NCBI RefSeq assembly: GCF_947495705.1
Contig: NZ_CANLZR010000003.1
Location: 62,001 to 126,000 of the forward strand
DNA length: 64,000 nucleotides
Origin: an uncultured Phycicoccus sp.
GTDB taxonomy: Bacteria > Actinomycetota > Actinomycetes > Actinomycetales > Dermatophilaceae
Direction: 5' to 3'
Shown here: in pieces, positions 57,732 to 64,000 of the stretch
Numbering within the stretch: position 1 is the first letter of the stretch
Layout: every line of letters starts with the position of its first letter
Notes under the pieces: model-generated
What the model was told of the DNA's origin: nothing
What the model saw: the letters and a program-made list of their open reading frames with translations, nothing else
Databases searched by the model: none
Made by a program: the position numbers and the translations under genes

Positions 57732-58906
57732 CCGAGCGTCGCCTCACCGGCGTCGCGGCCCGGATCGACGCGAGGATCCCGCGGCCCGAGGACTTCCGCA
57801 GCGACCTGCGCGGCCCCGGCACCGCGGCCCGGGCCGGGACCTGGCTGGGCGTCGCGTTCGGGGTGTGCTTCCTCACCGGTCTGTACAGCCACCTGCTCCA
57901 GGACCCGGTGGCCCGGATCCCGTTGCCCACCGGCCCGGCTCGGCTCTACCAGGTGACCCAGGGCGTGCACGTCGCAGCCGGGACGGCCGCCGTGCCGCTG
58001 CTGCTGGTCAAGCTGTGGTCGGTCTTCCCCCGGCTGTTCGAGCGGCCGCCTCGTCAGCCGCGCCGCCTCGTCCTGCACCTCCTCGAGAAGGGCTCGATCG
58101 CGCTGCTCGTGGGTGCTGCGGTCTTCCAGCTCGTCACCGGGCTCGCCAACAGCGCCCAGTGGTACCCGTGGTCGTTCGGGTTCCGCCAGGCCCACTTCGC
58201 CCTCGCCTGGGTGGCGGTCGGCTCGATCCTGCTCCACGTCGCGGTCAAGCTGCCGGCGGTCCGGGCGGCGCTCGGTGCCCCCCTCGACCGGGCACCGGCC
58301 GCGCCGGGGGCCCCGTCACGCCGCACCCTCCTGCGGCTCACCGGGCTCTCGGCGGTCGTGGCCGTCGTGGCCACGACCGCGGCGGAGGTGCCCGGGCTGC
58401 GCCGCCTCGCGGTCCTCGCCGTCAGGTCCGGGGACGGGCCGCAAGGGGTCCCGGTCAACCGCAGCGCCGTGGCCGCCGGGGTCGCCGGTGTCCTCGAGGA
58501 CCCTGCCTGGCGGCTCCGGGTCGTCGGCCCGGACCGCACCGTCGAGCTGAGCCTGGACGACCTGCGCGCCATGCCACAGCACGAGGCGGTCCTGCCGATC
58601 GCCTGCGTCGAGGGCTGGAGCGCCAGCGGTACCTGGGGTGGGGTTCCCCTGCGGGACGTCGTGGCCCTCGTCGGGGCCACGGCCGAGGCCGACGTCGTCG
58701 TCCGCTCGCTCCAGTCGCGCGGCGCCTACCGCGCGAGCACGGTGCCGGCCCGCTGGGTGGCCCACGAGGACTCGCTGCTGGCGCTCACCCTGGCCGGGGA
58801 GCCGCTGCACCCCGACCACGGCTACCCGTGCCGGCTCATCGCGCCCGCCCGCCCCGGGGTGCTCCAGACGAAGTGGCTCCGCGAGGTCGAGGTGGTGGGG
58901 GCGTGA
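57728..58906 (+). CDS. Membrane molybdopterin-dependent oxidoreductase with cytochrome b561-like N-terminus
   Basis: A 392-residue fusion: the N-terminal half has about four or five TMs with His residues at helix positions (YSHLLQ, GVHVAAGTAAV, HLLEKG, AHFALAWVAVGSILLHVAV), placed like a heme-b anchor. The C-terminal half is a sulfite oxidase/YedY-type molybdopterin domain with Mo-ligand Cys293 in PIACVEGWSASGTWGGVPLRDVV. After the last TM the Mo domain is probably periplasmic. Overlaps DUF2064 and the next gene (ATGA and GTGA). Its substrate is unknown; a redox step in glycoconjugate or sulfur-compound chemistry is possible. Confidence 0.88.
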   Translation: MTERRLTGVAARIDARIPRPEDFRSDLRGPGTAARAGTWLGVAFGVCFLTGLYSHLLQDPVARIPLPTGPARLYQVTQGVHVAAGTAAVPLLLVKLWSVFPRLFERPPRQPRRLVLHLLEKGSIALLVGAAVFQLVTGLANSAQWYPWSFGFRQAHFALAWVAVGSILLHVAVKLPAVRAALGAPLDRAPAAPGAPSRRTLLRLTGLSAVVAVVATTAAEVPGLRRLAVLAVRSGDGPQGVPVNRSAVAAGVAGVLEDPAWRLRVVGPDRTVELSLDDLRAMPQHEAVLPIACVEGWSASGTWGGVPLRDVVALVGATAEADVVVRSLQSRGAYRASTVPARWVAHEDSLLALTLAGEPLHPDHGYPCRLIAPARPGVLQTKWLREVEVVGA

Positions 58907-59313
58907 AGGCGGCTCGCATCGCCCTCGGCGGGGCCGGTGCCGCGGCCCTCGCCTGGGGGCTGCTGCTCCTCGCCGGGCTGGGGCCGCAGGTGCTCGCGGT
59001 CGCCGTCTGGGCCGTCGGCGGGATCGTCGGGCACGACGCCGTCATCGCCCCCCTGGTCGTGGTGGTCGGCGCGCTCGCCGCGGCGCGCGTCCCCGGCTGG
59101 CTGCGGCCCGTGCTCGTCGGGCTGCTCGTCGTGCTCGGACCGCTCACGCTCGTGGCGGTCCCCGTCCTCGGCCGGTTCGGGGCGCGGGTCGACAACCCGA
59201 CGCTGCTGGACCGCCCGTACTGGGCCGGCTACCTGGCCGTCGTCGCCCTGGCGCTCGTCGTCACCGCGGCGCTCGCGCTACGGCGGCGCCCGCGCCCGTC
59301 GGCTCAGCCGTAG
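58903..59313 (+). CDS. Small membrane protein following the Mo-oxidoreductase
   Basis: A 136-residue protein with four hydrophobic segments: ARIALGGAGAAALAWGLLLL, VLAVAVWAVGGIVGHDAVIAPLVVVVGALAAA, VLVGLLVVLGPLTLVAVPVLG, and LAVVALALVVTAALAL. A GARVDNPTLLDRPYWAGY loop precedes the last TM. The family is not recognised. The GTG overlaps the oxidoreductase stop, so it is co-translated and may be an accessory subunit or electron-transfer partner. Confidence 0.75.
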   Translation: MKAARIALGGAGAAALAWGLLLLAGLGPQVLAVAVWAVGGIVGHDAVIAPLVVVVGALAAARVPGWLRPVLVGLLVVLGPLTLVAVPVLGRFGARVDNPTLLDRPYWAGYLAVVALALVVTAALALRRRPRPSAQP

Positions 59314-61094
59314 GGGTGGGGGCGACCCGCGAGGGTCGTCGCGAGCCGCTGGAGGGCGGCGTCGTCCCAGCCCGGCGGGTCGGTGATGGCGACCCAGGCC
59401 CGCTCGTTCGCGGGCCCGGAGTACAGGTGCCCGTACCCCATCGGCACGCTGCCCGCGCTCGGCAGGTCGAGCAGCACCTGGACCATCGACACGAGCGGGA
59501 ACCACCCCATCCGCGGCGACACGTCCGGGCCGCGCTGGCCGTCGCTGAGCCACTCGGGTGGGGCGAACGCCAGGTCGCTGTCGAAGAAGACGACGGGGTC
59601 CGAGGCGTGCTGCAGGTACACGATGCGGGTCGGCCCCCAGCGCCCCGCGGCCGGGTCCGGGCCGTCGCGCTCGGACATGAACCGCACCGTCCGCCCGTCC
59701 CCGTGGGCGGGCAGGGACGCCGGGCTGCCGGGGTCCCGGTCGGCGACGAGCCCGGCGTGCACCGGGTTGACGAAGGGGGGCCCGACGAGGAGCGCGCCGT
59801 CGATCGGCTCGTTGATGAGGTCGATCGAGCCGAGGATGCTCTCGACCCCGTACGACCCGAGCGAGAGCCCGTACAGGTACAGCCGCGGGCGGGACGACTC
59901 GGGCAGGGTCGACCAGTACCGGTGCACGGCCGCGAACACCGTGCGGGACGTCTCGCTCGCGGCCTCCTGGTCGGCGAGGAGCGAGATCCAGCTCGGGAGG
60001 TAGGAGTACTGGACCCCCGCGATCGCCGTGTCGCCGTTCCACAGGAACTCGAGCGGGTCGGTGCCGTTGCGGTCGAGGTAGCCCGTCCCGGTGGTCGTCG
60101 CGAGCACGAGCACCTTGCGGTCGAAGGCCCCGGTCCGTTGCAGCTCGGACAGGACGAGGTCGGCGCGGGCCTCGGCGGTGTCGGCGCTGCGCAGGCCGAC
60201 GTAGACCCGTACCGGCAGCCGGGCACCGCCCCCGGTGGCGTCGTTGATGTCCTGGACGTCCGGCCCCCCGGACACGAAGCCGCGGCCCTCGGCGCCGAGG
60301 TCCGTCCAGGCGACCGCCGACCCCGGGCCCCCGGACCTGACCGGGGACGTCGGGGGCTCGGCCCCCGCCGGGACGACGGTGTCGGACGGGGCGAAGAGCG
60401 CGTTCGCCCCGGCGAAGAAGCCCGTGACGAGGACGCCGCTGAAGAGCGCCCACGACGCGACGAGCAGGGCGGCGGCCCCGACGACGGTCGCGAGCCGGCG
60501 CGGCATGCGCCGGCCGAGGCGACGGCGAACGGCCCGGAAGCCGACCCGGATGCTGCGGGACACGATGAGGAGAACGGCCGACACGAGGACCGTGACGGCG
60601 GCCACGAGCGGCCACCCGCCGGGGCCGATCGGCGGCATGCCGTAGAGGTGTCGGATGTCGTTCTGCCAGCCCACCTGCTTCCACGCGGCGAGCACCAGCA
60701 CGAGGACACACAGGGCGACGGACCCGCTGACGAGGACGGCGTGGAACCGGCCGCGGGGCCGCGGCACGCCGAGGTAGGCGAACGTCGCTGCCGCCGCGGT
60801 GCCGATCCCGTAGCCCACGACGAGGCTGACCCCGGAGATGACGCCTTGGACGGCGGCGAGCCGGGGGAGCAGGGACGGCAGCAGCGACGCCGCGACGAAC
60901 ACCCCGCCGACGGTGAGACCGGCGCCCGAGAACCGCGCCTCGGCGACCCGGGTCGGGCGCCCGAGCGGCGGCTCGAGCCGCCGCAGCAGCCGAGCGGCCG
61001 CGCTCGCGTGACGCAGCGTGGCGGTGCGCGCGGACGAGCCGGCCGCGCGGGGCCGCTCCTGGTCCACGAGGGAGCGTGTCGTCGGTGTCGTCAT
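59304..61094 (-). CDS. Membrane-anchored alpha/beta hydrolase (Abhydrolase_9 type)
   Basis: A 596-residue protein. The N-terminal 240 residues have about five TMs (the Abhydrolase_9 N-domain type: GVFVAASLLPSLLPRLAAVQGVISG and RHLYGMPPIG). The C-terminal domain is an alpha/beta hydrolase with nucleophile elbow LYGLSLGSYG, FVNPVHAGLV and the active-site-like DPVVFFD and GHLYS. Mycobacterial members are of unknown function; lipid or ester hydrolysis is expected. The ATG at 61094 starts a basic N-terminus. It converges with the small membrane protein gene over 10 bases. Confidence 0.88.
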   Translation of the reverse strand: MTTPTTRSLVDQERPRAAGSSARTATLRHASAAARLLRRLEPPLGRPTRVAEARFSGAGLTVGGVFVAASLLPSLLPRLAAVQGVISGVSLVVGYGIGTAAAATFAYLGVPRPRGRFHAVLVSGSVALCVLVLVLAAWKQVGWQNDIRHLYGMPPIGPGGWPLVAAVTVLVSAVLLIVSRSIRVGFRAVRRRLGRRMPRRLATVVGAAALLVASWALFSGVLVTGFFAGANALFAPSDTVVPAGAEPPTSPVRSGGPGSAVAWTDLGAEGRGFVSGGPDVQDINDATGGGARLPVRVYVGLRSADTAEARADLVLSELQRTGAFDRKVLVLATTTGTGYLDRNGTDPLEFLWNGDTAIAGVQYSYLPSWISLLADQEAASETSRTVFAAVHRYWSTLPESSRPRLYLYGLSLGSYGVESILGSIDLINEPIDGALLVGPPFVNPVHAGLVADRDPGSPASLPAHGDGRTVRFMSERDGPDPAAGRWGPTRIVYLQHASDPVVFFDSDLAFAPPEWLSDGQRGPDVSPRMGWFPLVSMVQVLLDLPSAGSVPMGYGHLYSGPANERAWVAITDPPGWDDAALQRLATTLAGRPHPYG

Positions 61095-61230
61095 CCATGC
61101 CTCCGGGCCGGCGGTCGGCCCTGGTCAGCAGGGTACGACCAGGGGCGCCGGGCCCGTGGCCGCCCGGGCCGTTTCCGGCCGGACCGCCGCGAGCCGCCGG
61201 CCGACGGGCCGGCGCTCGACGGCGCTCCCG

Positions 61231-61259
61231 TTGACCCCGCCGCTGATCTGCTGTTACGT
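61231..61259 (+). promoter_or_regulatory. Promoter of the LLM oxidoreductase-GH13 operon
   Basis: TTGACC (61231-61236), a 17-base spacer, and TTACGT (61254-61259), 8 bases before the ATG at 61268. This is the clearest -35/-10 pair in the window and implies a leaderless transcript. Confidence 0.65.
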
Positions 61260-61267
61260 GGCCGCCC

Positions 61268-62287
61268 ATGACCGTCATCGGCTTCCACTGCTCGCACGAG
61301 CAGATCGCCCCCGCCCGGCTCCTCCGCGACGTCCAGCACGCCGAGCAGGCCGGCTTCACCGCCGCGATGTCCTCCGACCACCTCTCCCCGTGGAGCACGC
61401 GCCAGGGGGAGTCCGGCTTCGCCTGGTCCTTCCTCGGCGCGGCCCTGGCCACGACGTCGCTGCCGTTCGGGGTGGTCACGGCTCCCGGACAGCGTTATCA
61501 CCCGGCCATCACAGCCCAGGCGATCGCGACCCTGTCGAGCATGTTCCCCGGGCGGTTCTGGGCCGCCCTCGGCTCGGGCGAGGCGTCGAACGAGCGGGTC
61601 ACCGGTGACGTCTGGCCCCGCAAGGACGTGCGGGACGCCCGGCTGCGGGAGTGCGTCGACGTCATCCGCCGCCTGCTCGCGGGTGAGGAGGTCAGCCACG
61701 ACGGGCTCGTCACCGTCAACCGCGGCCGGCTCTGGACCCTGCCCGACGAGGTGCCGCCGCTCATCGGGCCTGCGGTGACCCCGGCCACCGCTGCCCGGCA
61801 CGCCGACTGGGCCGACGGCATCGTCACGACCAACCAGCCGCTCGACACCCTCCACCAGGTCCTCGGCGCCTACCGCGACGCGGGCGGGCGGGGCGCGGCC
61901 CGGCTGCAGATCCACCTCAGCTGGGCGCCGACCCAGGACGAGGCCACGGCCATCGCCCACGACCAGTGGCGCAGCAACGTCTTCCCCCCGCCGGTCTGCT
62001 GGGACGCCGAGCACATCGACCACTTCGACGTGCTCGCCGAGAAGGTGCGACCCGAGGACGTCGCCGAGGTCGTCAACGTCTCGAGCGATCTCGGGTGGCA
62101 CACCGCCCGGCTCCAGGAGTACGTCGACGCCGGCTGGGACGAGCTGTACCTGCACTTCGTCGGCCAGGAGCAGCAGCGCTTCGTCGACGCATTCGGCGAG
62201 CACGTGCTCCCGCAGCTCGAGCCGACCGCCCCCGCGCCGGCGACGACGGGCGTCCCCGCGGTCGAGCGCGAGGAGGCCGGCCGATGA
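61268..62287 (+). CDS. LLM-class flavin oxidoreductase (TIGR03885-like, non-F420 type)
   Basis: A 339-residue luciferase-like TIM-barrel monooxygenase or dehydrogenase: MTVIGFHCSHEQIAPARLLRDVQHAEQAGFTAAMSSDHLSPW, ALGSGEASNERVTG, and the C-terminal YVDAGWDELYLHFVG. The family is annotated as a probable non-F420 flavoenzyme; it resembles F420-dependent glucose-6-phosphate dehydrogenase in fold. Its TGA overlaps the GH13 start (ATGA), indicating a joint role with an alpha-glucan/trehalose enzyme. Cofactor and substrate are uncertain. Confidence 0.85.
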   Translation: MTVIGFHCSHEQIAPARLLRDVQHAEQAGFTAAMSSDHLSPWSTRQGESGFAWSFLGAALATTSLPFGVVTAPGQRYHPAITAQAIATLSSMFPGRFWAALGSGEASNERVTGDVWPRKDVRDARLRECVDVIRRLLAGEEVSHDGLVTVNRGRLWTLPDEVPPLIGPAVTPATAARHADWADGIVTTNQPLDTLHQVLGAYRDAGGRGAARLQIHLSWAPTQDEATAIAHDQWRSNVFPPPVCWDAEHIDHFDVLAEKVRPEDVAEVVNVSSDLGWHTARLQEYVDAGWDELYLHFVGQEQQRFVDAFGEHVLPQLEPTAPAPATTGVPAVEREEAGR

Positions 62288-63960
62288 GGGGCAGCGACGT
62301 CGGGGACGTCTGGTGGAAGTCCGCGGTCTTCTACTGCGCTGACGTGCAGACCTTCCAGGACAGCGACGGCGACGGGCAGGGCGACCTCCGGGGGATGACT
62401 GACCGTCTCCAGTACCTCGCCGACCTCGGGGTGACGGTGCTGTGGCTCATGCCGCTGTACCCCACCGCCGGGCGGGACGACGGCTACGACATCACCGACT
62501 TCCTCGGCGTCGACCCGCGGCTGGGGGACCTGGGGGACTTCGTCGAGCTCGTGCGGACGGCGAACGCGTGCGGCATCCGGGTCATCGTCGACTTCGTCAT
62601 GAACCACACCTCCGACCGGCACCCCTGGTTCCGCTCGGCCCGGCGCAGCACCGACGACCCGTACCGCGACTACTACGTGTGGAGCGCCACCGAGCCGCGC
62701 TCGTCCAAGGCCGAGGTCGTCTTCCCCGACAAGGAGGACAGCATCTGGGAGCTCGACGAGAAGACCGGCGAGTACTACCTCCACCACTTCTACCGGACCC
62801 AGCCGGACCTCAACGTCGCGAACCCGCGGGTCCGCGAGGAGATCGCCCAGACCCTCGGCTTCTGGCTCCAGCTCGGGGTCAGCGGCTTCCGCATCGACGC
62901 GGTCCCCTTCCTCTTCGCGACGGACTCCTACCCGGGAGCCGACCCCGGCTCGTTCGACCCGTTCCGGTACCTCGGGGAGGTCCGCGACTACGTCACCCGC
63001 CGCATCGGTGACGCCGCCCTGCTCGGTGAGGTGAACCTGCCCTACGCGGGGCAGAAGGACTTCTTCGGCGGCGACGACGGCGACGGGCTCAACCTCCAGT
63101 TCGACTTCAACGGGATGCAGGCCCTGTACCTGTCGCTGGCCCGCCAGGACGCCGGCCCCATCGCCGCCGCGCTGCGCGAGCGCCCCGACCTCGACATCAC
63201 GAGCCAGTGGGCGAACTTCGTGCGCAACCACGACGAGCTCACCCTCGACAAGCTGACGACCGCCGAGCGCAAGGAGGTGTTCGCGGCGTTCGGGCCCGAG
63301 CCGCACATGCAGCTCTTCGACCGGGGGCTCCGGCGGCGGCTCCCGCCGATGCTCGGCGGCGACCAGCGCCGCATCCGGTCGGTGTACTCCCTGATGTTCT
63401 CGCTGCCGGGCACCCCGGTGCTCTTCTACGGCGAGGAGATCGGGATGGGCGAGAACCTCGACGTCGAGGGCCGGCTCGCCGTGCGCACCCCCATGCAGTG
63501 GAGTGCCGCCGAGAACGGCGGCTTCTCGACCGCCGCCCGGCGCCGGCTGCCGCGGCCGGTTGTCACCGGCGAGTACGGCCCGGAGCAGGTCAACGCCGCC
63601 GACCAGCGCCGCGACCCCGACTCGCTGTGGGCCTTCATCCGCACCCTCATCCACCGGTACCGCCAGATGCCCGAGCTGGGCTGGTCCGAGGTGGAGGTCC
63701 TCGACCACGGGACGCCTGCGGTCCTCGCGCACGTCGCGCGCCGCGACGAGTGGCGGATGCTCGCGGTGCACAACCTCGGCGCGGCCACGGCGACGGTCGA
63801 CCTGCGGCTCGAGGACGCCGCCGGCCTCGTCCTGGACGACGTCCTCGGCGCCGCGGGCCAGCAGCCGGTCGGCGACGGGGGCCGGGTCCGGCTCGTCCTC
63901 GAGCCGTACGAGGGGCGCTGGCTGCGCGTCCTGGCCCCGGGCCAGGAGCCGTTCGCCTGA
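62284..63960 (+). CDS. GH13 trehalose synthase-like alpha-glucosidase
   Basis: A 558-residue glycoside hydrolase family 13 enzyme of the trehalose synthase/oligo-alpha-glucosidase branch. Catalytic residues are Asp205 (GFRIDAVPF), Glu249 (LLGEVN) and Asp317 (NHDEL). Other GH13 segments are GVTVLWLMPLYPTAGRDDGYDI, VDFVMNHTSDRHPWF and LFYGEEIGMGENLDVEGR. The C-terminal beta domain is short and the maltokinase part is absent. It may interconvert maltose and trehalose or hydrolyse alpha-glucosides. Co-translated with the LLM flavoenzyme. Confidence 0.92.
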   Translation: MRGSDVGDVWWKSAVFYCADVQTFQDSDGDGQGDLRGMTDRLQYLADLGVTVLWLMPLYPTAGRDDGYDITDFLGVDPRLGDLGDFVELVRTANACGIRVIVDFVMNHTSDRHPWFRSARRSTDDPYRDYYVWSATEPRSSKAEVVFPDKEDSIWELDEKTGEYYLHHFYRTQPDLNVANPRVREEIAQTLGFWLQLGVSGFRIDAVPFLFATDSYPGADPGSFDPFRYLGEVRDYVTRRIGDAALLGEVNLPYAGQKDFFGGDDGDGLNLQFDFNGMQALYLSLARQDAGPIAAALRERPDLDITSQWANFVRNHDELTLDKLTTAERKEVFAAFGPEPHMQLFDRGLRRRLPPMLGGDQRRIRSVYSLMFSLPGTPVLFYGEEIGMGENLDVEGRLAVRTPMQWSAAENGGFSTAARRRLPRPVVTGEYGPEQVNAADQRRDPDSLWAFIRTLIHRYRQMPELGWSEVEVLDHGTPAVLAHVARRDEWRMLAVHNLGAATATVDLRLEDAAGLVLDDVLGAAGQQPVGDGGRVRLVLEPYEGRWLRVLAPGQEPFA

Positions 63961-63967
63961 TGCCGGG

Positions 63968-64000
63968 TCACTCCGCCGCCGTCACCTCGCCGACGAGGAA
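63968..64000 (-). CDS. 3' end of a possible minus-strand gene cut by the right edge
   Basis: The minus strand gives an open frame ending FLVGEVTAAE followed by TGA. With only ten codons visible nothing more can be said. The codon pattern is compatible with a gene convergent with the GH13 enzyme. Confidence 0.35.
   Translation of the reverse strand, partial: FLVGEVTAAE

Overview
The window is one uninterrupted stretch of very GC-rich, densely coding bacterial chromosome. Codons are strongly biased to G or C in the third position, GTG starts are common, and many start codons sit 6-8 bases after a TAnnnT-like box, as in leaderless transcripts. With BlaI/M56, CsoR, DUF1206, F420-type flavoenzymes, YtrA-type GntR and the biotin synthase auxiliary protein BsaP, this points to a high-GC actinobacterium. 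Micrococcales of the Intrasporangiaceae type is my best guess, by inference only. I see no rRNA, tRNA, CRISPR array, prophage or intact insertion sequence.

Layout. 1-4157 (minus): a peptide-type ABC importer (lipoprotein and two permeases) runs into anmK, a probable muropeptide-recycling operon cut by the left edge. 4381-6307: LysE exporter and serS. 6389-12341: an accessory-looking block with less biased codon use: a secreted or membrane serine hydrolase with a TetR regulator, an MDR oxidoreductase with operator-like repeats, a membrane protein, about 1.2 kb of mostly degenerate DNA holding one or two very small genes, and an F420-type nitroreductase. 12450-16702: two-component system plus NatAB-type ABC exporter. 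16764-21503: HAD phosphatase, DUF1206 protein, two PAP2 phosphatases, SpoU RNA methyltransferase, VOC protein. 21530-24173: csoR-copA copper resistance. 24300-26146: DeoR regulator divergent from a SIS-domain sugar isomerase, followed by an unusual tandem-repeat/hairpin element.

26438-37114 (mostly minus): YjbR, GNAT, purB, low-molecular-weight phosphatase, and a biotin pathway split over three minus-strand loci (bioF-bioD, bioA, bioB-bsaP). Between them on the plus strand are a GntR/membrane pair, a PPOX protein and a DUF1003 protein. 37247-40844: a 717-residue protein of unknown function with an internally duplicated domain, an AIM24 protein and a proline-tailed small protein. 40863-47978 (minus): cydA-cydB-cydD-cydC-blaI-M56, apparently one operon whose promoter carries overlapping BlaI-like dyads. 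48151-52413 (minus): galE, SulP anion transporter, 4-TM holin-family protein, aldo/keto reductase. 52495-59313: hisC-like aminotransferase, Cys-rich NAD epimerase, a GT-C-like membrane protein divergent from GT2, DUF2064, membrane molybdopterin oxidoreductase and a small membrane protein. 59304-61094: membrane alpha/beta hydrolase. 61268-63960: LLM flavin oxidoreductase overlapping a GH13 trehalose synthase-like enzyme.

The strongest leads for something new are the duplicated-domain protein at 37247, the glycan/redox cluster at 53711-59313, the cyd-blaI-M56 operon, and two repeat structures: a 23-bp palindromic element present twice (35114 and 53629), and a terminator-like hairpin whose left arm is tandemly amplified (26151-26300). 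All family names come from sequence recognition without database searches.
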